NCBI GenBank assembly: GCA_951394405.1
Contig: OX596346.1
Location: 2,418,001-2,482,000, forward strand
DNA: 64,000 bases
Direction: 5' to 3'
Source of the DNA: Coprinellus micaceus
Taxonomy: Eukaryota; Basidiomycota; Agaricomycetes; Agaricales; Psathyrellaceae
The notes below the pieces were generated by a model that saw only the letters and a program-made list of their open reading frames with translations, was not told the DNA's origin and did no database searches. Below are positions 24,289 to 35,808 of this stretch, in pieces (within the stretch, counting starts at the first letter, position 1; every line of letters starts with the position of its first letter). Both the position numbers and the translations under genes were made by a program.

Positions 24289-25331
24289 ATGCCCAAAGAA
24301 AGGGCGAGAAAGCAGACGGTGGACGCAAAGAAAATCGACGCGAAGGCAGAAGCTGGAATCTTCTGGGATGCAGGTACATCCTCCCAAACGGATCCCCGAC
24401 CCAAAATTGAACTCCCCTTTACAGACACGGCCACCCCATCGGACGAGAACAAGCCTACCCTGAAAGCCGTCGTTGGCCGCCTCATGGAGCTCGGAAACGT
24501 CTATAGCTCCAGTATCACCAACTTCGTCGCATATAAGACAACCGAATTTACACCTGAAGGTACTGTCCAGGAGGGCAAGAAGAACAAAGCCATGCGTTCT
24601 TTATTGAAGAGCTTGCACGTCAAATTGAGATATTGTCTAAGCGCGACAGTTTCTCCGTTTGAGGATGAAAGGGACCTTGATACTAAGCTGGCTTGTGAGT
24701 AAAAATTTCTTGGATCAAGCTACGTTTACTGACACAGGGACACATAGACGATATATACGAGTACCTCGAATCTCACCCAAACGCGAAAGCTATCATCGTA
24801 GCCACAGGCGACCCAGGTTTCGTTGGCGGTGGCTGGGCGGGCAATTGCAAGCGCCTGCTCGAAGAGCGGCAGGGGAAGCTCGTAATAGTTGCGGCAAGGA
24901 ATGCTTACCTGTTCAATGGCTGGGCGGACGACATCTACCGCTGGCAGGGCTATGCGGAGCCTGCGACTGAAAGTGAGCGGTAATGCGATCCTTGGTGACT
25001 CCACGATTGACAACCTTTAGCTTCCACAAACGACGGACGCGCGGGAAATGGGGCTACCGATGCAGGGATCAACCGAACCCACGCCAGTGTGCAGTCCGAG
25101 GACCGCAGCAATGTCAAAAAGAAATCTAAGAAGAAGGTCTCAACCCGTCCAAAGCATCAGGATGGGTTGTCCGTGAAGCGGTCTTCTTCGGGGGGCTCGG
25201 AGGAGGCGAGGGGAGCCCACTATAACGGAACGCAACAACAGAGGTCCGAAGAAATCAGACCCGAGGCCCCGCCTGTTCGCTCGGCCAAGCGCCGCCGCGT
25301 GGGGGAGGCTCGCAAAGGGGGTGCAAAGTAG
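24289..25331 (+). CDS. NYN-domain (PIN-like) protein 1
   Basis: Three exons (24289-24694, 24748-24972, 25021-25331) give 313 residues. The NYN pattern is recognisable: a first strand with FWDAG near residue 25 (family: FWD), a middle helix DLDTKLAYDIYEYLE near residue 130, and the strand-turn AIIVATGDPGF near residue 160, equivalent to the usual SGDSDF. NYN domains adopt the PIN/5'-nuclease fold, with acidic residues binding metal for RNA cleavage. Here the second acidic position of G-D-x-D-F is Gly (GDPGF), so catalysis may be lost or altered. The last 100 residues are Lys/Ser/Arg-rich with KRRR near the end, probably nuclear or RNA-binding (inference). It directly follows the tandem toxin-like pair and precedes a second NYN gene on the same strand. 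Confidence 0.7.
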
Positions 25332-25812
25332 CATGTTAGCCATCCCTCCTTCGGCGGACTGCCGCTCTGTGGTTGGGACTTCTTTTTGATGTTCTGTACA
25401 TTTTTGCCGCTCTATGGATCCATTGTGATCCTAATAGCAAATACGTTTCATGCTTCCCCCCAGCGCCCAAACACTTAACAGATACAGCCGATCGCGAGAT
25501 GGGCGCTTAAATCGTTCAGAGTTTTGGTGGGAAGCGGGTTAACCCCGCTTCGCTTAGACTCGTGTATACGATTTCGAGAATGAAGTGTATACCGGTGCTT
25601 GAGGCCGTTCCAAAGGCTTTTCAAAGACTCGCTGTCCTACGTCCTTGCTCATTGCGCTGGGAGGGGGTCGGCACAGCCTGGGAACGCGGCCGCGTGGGAT
25701 CACATTCGCGTCGCGCTGTCAATAATTGGTTTGTGCCTTCCTCATCATGTCACTCTGGCACATATAGGCGATTGCTGCGCCCGTCATTCTCTCGCTCTTT
25801 AGAGGGTCGTCG
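25332..25812. other. Intergenic between two NYN genes
   Basis: About 480 bp, presumably 3' end of one gene and promoter of the next. No gene seen. Confidence 0.5.
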
Positions 25813-28013
25813 ATGGGAGAATACAAACCAGATCTCGCTATCCATTGGGACCTGGGTAAGGCTCCAGTTCCTTAGTTCATGGCGCGACTGTTAACCGACG
25901 CGACTTCCACCAGAGAGCTGCAGTCTTCCCAAGAAAAGCGACGTCGGAGCTATCGTCCAGAGAGCTAGAGCCATTGCAGGTCAACATGGAAGGGTTGTTG
26001 ACTTTGCAGCCTTCCTTGCCCACGAGCGGCAGTCGGCTGAAAGTGCGGCGCAAGAGGATATGGAGTTCGGGAGGTCGTGGTCCACCCTCCCAACGTTCGG
26101 TGTTAAGCTGGAGTACACACGTCGGCATGGGCAGACCGAGGTGGTTGATAGGCGCATCATCGGTGAGTAATGAACCAGTTCTCATCGAAGTCACCGATTT
26201 CTCATGTTTCTCGATTCCTATGGCACTAGTCGACATCCCCTTCTATCTAAAAGAACATCCCTCGACTACTTTCATCGTTCTCATCACAGCGGATAGCGAT
26301 TTCATGAACCTCTTGTCCCGGTTGGTTAAGAGGGGTATTGGCGTTGCCGTTATATCGAACAATCAAGCCTTCGAAAGGTACCAACGATCGTTCATTCATG
26401 TATACCACTGGATGTCGGACATCATCAACAAAGCTGGTGTTCCCTTGGAGTCTGCATTCTCTACCACAAACGGGGGCACTTCTCACCTGTTGCCGAGCGG
26501 TCCTATGGAGGAGGACTGGTACTACGAGGACGACGGGTTTGGAGCATCTGGGGATGGGAATTGCGATGGGGATTGGGAGGGTGAGGGCGAGGGCAACGAT
26601 CAAGAGGAAGACAGACCCGCTTGGGGTGTTGGCGAACGCGTTGTATCCTCCCGGAATCCTGGAAATATGAGTCCCTCCGGCCGGGGTTCAGACTCACCCA
26701 TGGATTCGGATTCAGAATCTTCAGACAGCGATAACGCGAGGCCAATCCAGGGCACGGCCAAGCACCCCGCGAAGCCCACCAGCAAGGCAAGGCTGGACAA
26801 ATCACAGACCAGCGACTCGGAATCCTCGAGTAGTGAATCGTCGACACAGGCGCCAAGCCTTAGAAAACTCAAGCCCAACTCCACGACAATTGGAATAGTG
26901 AAGGAGCCGGTATTCGGCAAACAAAAGCCAGATTCAAAGTCGTCGGGGGGAAATAGTGATTCGGACTCTACAATACAAACGAAGGCAAAACAGCAGACAG
27001 CACCACTCAAAAAGCCAATACCATCCAGTAGCTCAGAATCTTCCAGCTCATCTGAGAATGGTTCAACGTCGTTGTCATCGGACTCAGATTCAGATTCCTC
27101 GAGGAGCGGGACCGACGGCAGGAAGAAAGGGATCCAAGGCAAGCCGAAGCAAACCGCGAAGAGTTCTGCGCCTGGTTCATCGAGCGGGGTGAGGATGGCC
27201 AAGTGTGTGCCCACCAAGTCGGCCCCGAAAAAGGTCGACAGCAGTAGCAGCAGCGACTCGGATGGAACAGACAGCAGCGACTCTGAATCGGACTCAACGG
27301 AAAGCGGGACAGATACAAAAGCCGTGAAGAAGGTGTTGCCGCCGCCGACCACTCGCAGATCGACAACCTCTAGCTCTTCCGACTCTACGAGTTCGTCCGA
27401 AAGCGAGTCAGAGTCAGAGGCGAAGAAGGTCAAAGCCATTTATACAAAGAAGGCACGACATAGCAGCCCGAGACACAGTAGCACAAGCTCGTCTGACAGC
27501 GACAGCAGTTCGGACTCGTCTGACGGAGGAGAGAGTGGCACTAAACGCCGTCATGGTGGTAAGCCACCCGCTCAAGTATCGCCAGCGAAGAAGATGCAGG
27601 GGTGTTCGAGAAAGGATGTCCAGGATCCAATGGAGGTGGATGAAGACCGAGATCCTGACGCACAGCCGCGCAGAAGTGTCCCCAGCCAAGGCGTCAAGTC
27701 ATACAGAGACCAAGCGACAATGACCGACATCCCTGGGCCAAGCTCACTCCACAAGAAACATGAACCGCAGCTATCACCTCTTCTGCGTACACATCAAGGG
27801 GCTTCAAAGAGAATTGAGGATGAGGATGAGGAGTGGGGAATAAAGTTCACCACGACCATGTGGGAACGGCAACGATGCGCTCTACTTGGCCTTGGGTTCA
27901 CGCACAAACCACTCTTAAAGAGAAGCCATCCAACGGCACAACAAAAATTGGGGCGACAAAAAAAGAGAAGAAAAGTCGCCAACAGTTCTTCAGGTTCATC
28001 ATCGGAAGGGTAA
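25813..28013 (+). CDS. NYN-domain protein 2 with long Ser/Asp-rich tail
   Basis: Three exons (25813-25855, 25914-26162, 26230-28013) give about 690 residues. Exon 1 ends in LAIHWDL and joins exon 2 as WDLESCSLP, the canonical NYN opening; exon 2 holds ARAIAGQHGRV, and exon 3 begins VDIPFYLKEHP with VLITADSDFMNLLSRL, an intact D-S-D-F acidic motif. From about residue 210 on, the protein is a disordered acidic-serine tail (many SDSDSSSESS runs mixed with Lys/Pro) ending basic near KKRRK. The NYN fold implies an RNase; the tail suits phosphorylation and condensate-type assembly (inference). This is the only one of the four local NYN genes with the complete acidic motif. Reading straight through the second intron also stays open, but then the N-terminal half of the domain is lost. 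Confidence 0.8.
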
Positions 28014-28602
28014 GGTTGGCGTGAGTAGGGAGCATTCACGAATTGGGTAGTGATTCATAGGAATCATGGTACCGGGTATCAACGTACATGTAGGTGGATA
28101 TTAATTACTCGGGTTTTAGTAGCATATACCTAGTGTTTGTCAAATTTCATTCTGTGCTCGATGGACCCCGAAGAGAATGGTTCTCGGAGCTCAATGAGTC
28201 AACGGGAATCCGCGATCGCATTGTTCGTCGTGGACCTATTAGGCGGCAAAGATCAGGCGAGCGCCTATTAGATAGGGAGTGCGTGTTGGCCAGGTCCGAT
28301 ACGTGTCTTACGGGCCAAGTAATTCTTTATTACGACTGAGGCAAGATTGGAGATGATGTTTGAAGGGAGAGGGTTGCAGAATTATAGGGGGTGCCGCAAA
28401 GGCTCCTACAAGGAGTTGGTGGCAAAACACCTATAGGTTTTGGAGTGAATCGCGCCTATCGAGTCGAGAGACGTACGGCCCCAAGCTTCGGAAGTGTCGT
28501 TTGAAACTTTAGATATCGTAAATGAACTTCGAGCGGCCGTATTTGAGAGGCATACGAAGATGGCAACGGTGGAAACGAGTCTCGTCGGACAGCGGGAACT
28601 AT
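28014..28602. other. Intergenic, convergent 3' ends
   Basis: Lies between the 3' ends of the plus-strand NYN gene and the minus-strand F-box gene. No gene or notable repeat seen. Confidence 0.55.
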
Positions 28603-30407
28603 CTAAAAGGTTCGCATAAAATAGGAACTAGCAGGCAAGCGACTCAATAGGACACGCCGGACAGTCAGCGTCCTTCCACTAAGAGCCCTTAACGCACCAC
28701 ATAACCTCCCTCGCTCCGCAGGACAGGGTCTTCGAAACATGGTCTTCCACGGGTGGTCAAAAGGATAGCTAAATAACAACAAATCTAATGGTTTTGCGCC
28801 GGCCCCCGTCTGCTCTCTGGCCTTCAGCGCGTCCACCAAGTCAAGGGCATACTCAATTTGAGGATTCAATGGGGGTGTTGTGAAATCCTGCCTCGCTCTT
28901 GTGTACTCCTCCCCAGAGTAGGCCGCGGTAGGAGGGAGGCCCGAGGAAACCAAACGTTGGAGTGAGGCCCAGGGAGTTTTGGGAGGTGCGTCAAGGGCGC
29001 TCCGTCGGAAAGATTTCAAAAGCTGACGGATTGGAACACCGTCTAGACGGTGGGTGTCGATGCGGAGCGCTTCTATAGGCGCCTCTGCAAGGTAGGCCCA
29101 GAATTGTGGCGCAACCTCTTCTGGGAGCGCGCCGCTTAAATTGTCGAGTATAAGGACACGGAGGCTCGCGAAGGACCACCCCCACGCCCAGATGTGGTAG
29201 GTGAAATGATCATATATCCCTCGACTGACGCTTATCCATGGCTCTTGGTGTACGTTGGTCTAATCACGTCAGGTTAGTGGCAAAATTAGGTCTGGGAAGG
29301 AATAGCACCGACCAAGTCGAGATATGAATCGTCCCAAGCATGGACAAAGGCCTTTCCAATGTGTAGCGCCCTGGGTTCGATATCTCCATACATGTGTTTC
29401 AAAGCAGCCATTAGACGTGTGGGATCCTCAGAACGGCCATAGGATGTCTTTAGGCGACACCTCTTGAGGACAGATAGGGATGACAGTAAATCGGATTCGA
29501 GCCGGGCCTGGGTGATCTCCATACCATGTAGGGGGAGCACAAGGTTTTCTAAGTTAGCCAAGGGTATGGCGCTGTCCATCCGGCCAAACTGTGATTGAAC
29601 GTGATTGGGGGTGGCACAGGAGAGAGAACGAATCTTGAAATGCCGAAGGCCTTTTGAGCGCTTGAAAATGGCGTAGAGGTCTGCCATGGTTGCTTCCGTC
29701 GTTACTATTACCACGATATCGACGTAGGTCAGGTGAAGAGATTGAAGAAGGTTGCAACCCGACGGAATTGGAGTCGTCTCGCCAAGCTCAACCCGACGGA
29801 GCTGAGGGAACGAAGATTGGAGAAATTCCGTAAGTTGACCGTACCGATCGTTCGTTCCGACGAGGTCCAGCTTCAGAGTTTCAAGGCTGTCAAAGGCGAC
29901 CCTCTGCTCGTCGAATATCGATCGAAGAGATTCTTCGTGCACATAGAGATCCAGGGCGCGGCACCGTGTCGAACCCTCGCGAACGATCTTGGCGAGGGCT
30001 AAGGTAGTGTCCTCCGATGGTCGGGACGGGTCTCCCTCCCTATGGAAGCCACATAGGTTGATATATATGGGGGCATGTCGAGCCCTACCGAATGCAAAGT
30101 CCAGTACCTCTGCTTTGGTCTGCACTCCAATATGAAGGTGACCCCAGACTTCGGAATAGTTTATCGCAATCGCCCTCCAGCCATGCGACACATGGCTGAG
30201 TGCCATTGCGTGTGGCATGGTACGCCCCTTCTCCTCTTTGTAATCGATGTCCGGCACACTGGCTATGAAGATCTTGCACAAGATCTCTGGTGGCAAATGC
30301 GAGATGGGCGATAACGTGTTCCTCCATTGCTTTAGGCCAGACAGTTCGAGTTCAAGGGCATAGATACGAGCGTCTAGTTCCCTCCGCACTTCTGCATCGG
30401 ACGCCAT
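28603..30407 (-). CDS. F-box-like / LRR-like protein
   Basis: Two exons (30407-29313, 29259-28603) separated by a 53-nt intron. ATG at 30407 (MASDAEV). A short coiled helix (ARIYALELELSGLKQ) precedes an F-box-like motif at residues about 30-80: ISHLPPEILCKIFIAS, then LSHVSHGWRAIA and the tryptophan of EVWGHL. This is the standard layout of agaricomycete F-box proteins. A leucine-rich region follows (SLETLKLDLVG, FPQLRRVELG). F-box proteins recruit substrates to SCF ubiquitin ligases through Skp1; the substrate is unknown. It is very close to the partial gene at 62636 on the opposite strand, including the intron site. Only 124 bp separate its start from the divergent DNA-glycosylase gene. Confidence 0.85.
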
Positions 30408-30531
30408 TAGGAGAAATGGTGATTTCGAGGAAGTCAAGGGGACGATGGTGGTGGTTGAAGATCAGGGGACGGGACTCTGAGACGCGCGCTTGTTTGGGTA
30501 ATCGGCGCACGTGCAGACTACAGCCTGTCTT
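30408..30531. promoter_or_regulatory. Short bidirectional promoter
   Basis: The 124 bp between the F-box start (minus) and the glycosylase start (plus) must contain both promoters unless further 5' exons exist. No clear TATA seen. Confidence 0.45.
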
Positions 30532-31959
30532 ATGCCAGAACATCCACCGCAGACACCCAGTCCTCGGAAGAACCGCGCTGAGGTCGTCATTTCCCCTTAC
30601 TTCTCGCAAGGGCAACACGCAAGGGATGTCTATGCGATTCCCCACAGCCTCGAGGGACCAGGGACAACTCGGATAACTGCAGAGTGTTGGGATGGACTGG
30701 AGAATTCACGAACCCCCAGTCCCCGCAAAAGAAAACGGGTCGAGATCACCGCATCCCCGTACTTCTCTGCTGAAAACGGCCCCAACAGCACAGAGCCTCC
30801 ATCGAACACCAATGGACGGGGAACGAGGTCGCCACTACGCTCTGGTTTTGTGTCTAGTCGGTCACACCTTCCTCAGACTCCCAGCCCTCGCAAGAAGAAG
30901 AAATTTGAAGTCGATGTCTGGATTTCGCCATACTTTGAGCATTCCAACCCTCCTAGGAATGCACGTATCCTTCCCCCAAAGCCCGTGCTGTCTCAGCAGA
31001 CGACGCCACCAGAGGCCCATCCCAAATCCTCCCCTCCTGAAGAGCATGTCGAAGATCCAGCGTGTACTAGACTCTACAACGAGCTAGAGCCCTTGAAACC
31101 ACTCCTTGTACAAGGTACCGCCATACCCCTCCACAAGAGGTGCCTCCACTGACGGAAACACAGAAAAGGTGGCCGGGGACAAGTGGAAGTTGCTGGTCGC
31201 GTGTATCATGCTGAACGTAACCTCAGGCAAACAAGCACTTCCCGTCTTTTGGGATATGATGAAACGCTGGCCGACGCCATTTGCTATGTCTCAGGGTGAG
31301 TCAAGCATAGCCAGGGTTCTACCTCGTACTTCTTTGCTCACGCATCCTGATAGCAAAGAAAGCGGACCTCGTGTTCATGTTATCTCATCTTGGCCTTCAA
31401 GACGTTCGCGCTGAACGTCTTATCACGATGTCCTTTGAGTATCTGAAAGACCCTCCCAGAGATTACGACCCTCGACGGTCGAGGGTTTCAACTCCTCGAA
31501 AAGGTTCGGGCGATACTTCACCCCGGAAGCGAGGCAAAAGAGCAGAGCCTTCGTACCCCGACACTCCTGTATCCCATCTCCCAGGGTCCGGCCGATATGC
31601 CCTGGACTCTTACAGAATCTTCTGCTCCGTCCATGACGACCCTCTCTCTACGGAGTGGAAGTATGTTTTGCCCACAGACAAGGAGCTGATTCGATACCTG
31701 GTGCGTTTGGTTACTCATCAGCGATTCGGCAGTTCATGGCTGACCCTTGGAATAGAAATGGAAGTGGGCCGTTCAAGAACACAGAGAGTGGTCTCCGTCG
31801 CATGGCCCGGGCTCACCTGCGACAATCGAATACCTAGAAAAATTGAAGCTTGAGCTCCTACCGCCGGATACAGGAAATATTACAAGGAAGTCGCCGAAGA
31901 AGTCGCCACGAAAGAAACGGTCCTCTGCGCCCCACTGTTCCGATTCCGACTCTTGGTAG
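30532..31959 (+). CDS. MBD4-like HhH-GPD DNA glycosylase
   Basis: Four exons (30532-31114, 31164-31295, 31354-31700, 31756-31959), 421 residues. The glycosylase core begins near residue 200: LLVACIMLNVTSGKQA matches the MBD4 text (LNRTSGKQA), then PVFWDMM, a leucine-rich helix, LGLQDVRAERL, and GSGRYALDSYRIFC with the catalytic Asp of the HhH-GPD family. It closes with EWKYVLPTDKELIRYL-KW. MBD4 removes T or U from G:T and G:U mismatches at deaminated CpG. There is no methyl-binding domain; instead the N-terminus carries three copies of TPSPRK-(basic)-..-SPYF at about residues 6, 66 and 116. A lineage insert (about 45 residues, with TPRKG and SPRKR) separates two core helices. The tail is basic. 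A nuclear role is inferred. The ATG at 30532 fits; nothing in frame upstream has ATG. Confidence 0.85.
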
Positions 31960-32663
31960 CTACCTTGTGGTCATTGACGCGTCGTCCTCCCGACTCCCCA
32001 TGGGACTTGGATAACCCGATTGTGGGGTTATTCTTCTGCAGACCCCGGACCGCTGCTGCATTTATTGCTATATCTCATTCAGTCATACCGCCTATTATTC
32101 GTGTGCTTCGCTATATGTAACACCATGCCTCTTCGTTTCGATTATGTCCGACGAACGTCCCAGGGAGTTATCTAGTGTTCGTGAACGACTCGGTGTAAGC
32201 TTACCTTTGCTTGCCTCCTCTAAACACCCCTCCTCTCCCCCTCACGCACTCACACAAGAGTAATCCAGTAGTACAACAACGATCTATAACAGGGGTGTAT
32301 TGACTAGTATGTAAGTGAATATCCGCAATCCTCCACGAGATGGCCTAGGTACAGTCCAACGAAAAGGAAAGGAAGTGTGGTGAGGGAGAAGGTGTGAGAA
32401 AGCCCTACAGAAAAGAAAGAGTAACAAACTACTTTAATAATGTACGTAAATGCAAAATCGCAATACTGCTCGGGGCTCTTCCGAAGGTCGAATCGAATGA
32501 CGGATGGAAAGGAACGTTACAACGGGGTGGGGGTAGTACATGCGGTCCTAAATGGTAATATGGGTACGGTATAGGTGGTATCACGGGTCGCCAGGGAACG
32601 AAAGGATAGCGATGAGGGCTGTAGGTATGATTGACGAGTGAGGGGTAGAGATCCTAGGTAGAA
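31960..32663. other. Intergenic, convergent 3' ends
   Basis: About 700 bp between the convergent glycosylase gene and the Ser-rich gene. Some A-rich stretches; no gene seen. Confidence 0.55.
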
Positions 32664-35600
32664 TTAAATGGCAGTCGGCTTGGCCAATGCCCGCGGACGC
32701 CCAATGGATGAGGTACTCAGAGATGCAGACTGAAGGGGCATAGGGGGTCGAAGCTTTGATGAATTGGAGCTCGACTTGTAGACCATACCAGTGCCGGTCC
32801 GCGGCCGTGGTTTATCGTTTGTGCTGAGAGAGCGAGAGGGTGTAGATGTAGGGGGAGTGACATTGTTGGTGGGGAGGGACGCTTTACGCATCGCCCGAGA
32901 GGTGATGGAGGGGACAGGGACAGCTGGACGGTCGCCTGCGGATGCAGTGCGTATCTGCCGTGGGAGCTGGAGGGGTCGGACGTGAGCAGCGGTTGATGGA
33001 ACGCCGACAACCGAGTGAGTGGAGGCGGAGGACGATGTGGAGGAGAACGTGCGCGCCCGAGGGAAGGACTGCTTCGAGGGGGTTCTGACAGAGGGGCCAT
33101 GTGATACGGAAAGATTGGCCCTGGATGGTACCCTGGACAGGCCACCAGGAAGAGGAGGAAGTGCCTTGTCTTTTCCAAGCAGGGGCTTCTTGCCTTGCAA
33201 AGCGGTGGGGATGTGAGGGGAATTTCGGTCCTGTTGGGGAGTGACAGGCATGGGGATGCTCAAAGTGGAGCCCGAGGACAATGTTCTGATTTCATTGTTC
33301 GAAGACTCCACCGAGGATGCAGATTCCCGAGTGCCTGGCCGCCGGCGATCTAAGGGAGTACCGTAGTCATCCGATACACCGTAAGACCCGTTACTCGCCA
33401 TGCTCATCCGGCCGTTGGAACTGGCGACACTTAGCCTCCCCCCTGAGCTGGCGATGCTGGTCCTCGTCGACGCGCTCGTCCCACTCATCTTCCTCGACCA
33501 AGCGGTTGGGGGGTTAGACACCGAGCTGATTTTGGTTTGCCGAACCCCCCACTCATCAGCTCCCTCGTCTTCTTCTTCAAGATAATTAGAGTTGAGGGCG
33601 CCGCTGCTATATGACCGAGATAGTGGATGCGGTCGGTTGGAGGACGCAGACGATAACGTTGATGAGCGTGTCTTCATCTGTAGGGTCGATAGGCGTTTTG
33701 TAAGTGGTGACGGGGCATCTTCATCCTCGCTAAAATCAAGGGCTAATCAGAAGCGGTCCAGATAGGCAAGAAAAAGGCCGCATACCTATCACTCCAGCCT
33801 AGCCCTGTTGTCAGACCCACGCCTCCTCGTAATAGCTTCCCATCTCTATGCCTGACCCGCCTCATCGGAGTGTCGCGTTCGTCCTTGATAATTCCGGACT
33901 TGGTAACTGAAAGATGCGTTAGTACGGACCTCTTGTAAATGACGCGCGACGTACCGGTAGAGAATGTGCTCATTGTGCTACCCGGGCGGCCGTCAGTGCC
34001 ATAGGGTGTGTTCGATCGCGATTGAGGAAGGAGTTTTGAATTCGGAGAAAGGAGACCATGGCGAACCATGAGATGCCTACAGGCGCCGTCAGTCAAGAAC
34101 AATTAAGGTAAGACGAAGGAATCCGACTTACGGCAGTGGAGTATGAAGGTCGATACTGGAGTCATCGCTGTCGCTACCACTATTCTCAAGCTCCTTCTCC
34201 AATTCACGAACGTGGTTCTCGTCTTCCTGGTCGCCGCGCTTCCACACGCCTTCCACAATATAGTCGAGAGAGTCGTCTTGGTCAAAAGATTCCTTCCGTC
34301 CGACAGTCGTCTTGGACAATCTCAGTGGTTGGGGCGTGAGGCCAAACTCGTCAGCTGGTGTACGAATACTCCGCATACTGCGCACGCTCCGGACAGAATT
34401 GAGCTTCTTCCGTTGATCATGGCTCATGGTGAAGCTGCGAGCACCAGAGAGTTTGCTGGGTTTCGGTGTAGACTGAATGATGGAGTCGATGTCTGGACTC
34501 GGAGAGCGAAGCGGGGGCATTGTGGCGGAGAGTGAGAACGGGTATCTCGCTGCCACGTTCGTTCTCGAGGGGGAAACTGGAGTTGGTGGCAGGGACGGAG
34601 AGCGAAGGGTCGCTGTAGATGATGAGGCGAGGTCGGCAAGAGTAATGGAGTTGGACTTGGAATGCGAACGCCTGCTAGGCGTCGACTGCAAGGGTAGAGG
34701 TTGGTCGAACTTGAGATAAGCGAGACTCGACTGGTGGGAATGGGACGATGTCAACGCTTCTGGGCGAGGCGAGGCGTTAGACTTTGATGATGCAGGCACG
34801 TCGTCTTCTTCTCCGCCACTGACTGCGCCAAGGATGTCGCGCATGTTTATCGACGATATGGACTCGTTGGCCTGGTGGCGTCGGCGAACCCGCCTCGGAC
34901 TATGATCGACCCCGGCGTCATCATCGTCTTCAGACAAAGGAAGCATTGGCGACACGACGTCGCGGGGTAATACGGGTGGGGGAAGGACATTATCGCACTC
35001 TTCGTCGATGGAGAACGCGATGGAGGGTCTGTTGAAGGAATTAGGGCTGGTCGGGATAGAGGGTGTGGAGCTCCTGTCGCTGGCAGAAGGTATTCGTGGA
35101 GACGGGCGTGAGGAATAGCTGGAGCTGTAGTAGCTGTGGGCACTAGACGTGCTTAAGACCGAGTCGCGATTGTGGTGGGACGACGTAACCGAATACTTGG
35201 ACGACGGGCGAGATCGATTACCCCTGGACGAGAGCAGCAGATGGAGGGTGTCTGCCTCTGTGAGCCTCGAGGGCCCCGGTACTGGTGGAAGCGGTACGGA
35301 CGGGGGCCGTGATGGGGGAGGATTGAAGGAGGTCGAGGTCAGCCCTGGCGATGGGGTCGGGGGGATGTGGGACGGGGGGACGGGGAACGCGTCGATGAGC
35401 AGCGGGAGCTGGGGTTTGCGGAGGGACATGATGGGGGGAGGGGGCGGGGCTTGTCGTCGGCACCGACGTGGCGGTCAAGCTCTGCTCGTCGCTCTCGTCG
35501 TGCTCGTCGTCGCGCCGGGCGTCGTCGTCGTCGTGGGTGTTGTGAATGAACCTGGAAAAACCGGACAACTGGCTGCGAATGTTTTCCACACCACCTGCCT

Positions 35601-35720
35601 TTTTTGGACTAGTCTATCTCTCTCCGTGATCGTGACGGAATGGGAACAAAGCATCTGATGATTCCAGCGTATTCAAGCACTCTCCATGAAGACCACAACA
35701 ATCCTACCAACCGGATCCAT
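32664..35720 (-). CDS. Large Ser/Pro-rich low-complexity protein
   Basis: A multi-exon minus-strand gene of roughly 900 residues. A short first exon from ATG 35720 (tentative) joins VENIRSQLSGFSRF with an Asp-rich run, then a 55-nt intron leads to LPLLIDAFPVPPS. The main body (about 35370-34128) contains FSIDEECDNVLPPP, SLDYIVEGVWKRGD and an acidic stretch. Small exons at 34080-33740 include MRRVRHRDGKLLRGGVG. The last exon (33700-32664) is a Ser/Thr/Arg-rich basic tail. No enzyme domain is recognised. Composition resembles fungal cytoskeleton- or polarity-associated scaffolds, but that is only a resemblance. It starts about 90 bp from the 3' end of the upstream gene at 35809. Start and small-exon borders are uncertain. 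Confidence 0.6.
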
Positions 35721-35808
35721 ATCCTCCATTTCTGTTTCAATTCAAGGGTTACCTTCTTTCCGCCTCGCGATAACCTATTCCAAGCTTCATCTGGCGAACT
35801 GGCGCGCT

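Noticed and set aside
26600..27439. 279-codon minus-strand open frame inside NYN2
   Set aside because: It is antisense to the Ser/Asp-rich repeat tail; such repeats naturally leave the opposite strand open. No domain, no splice context.
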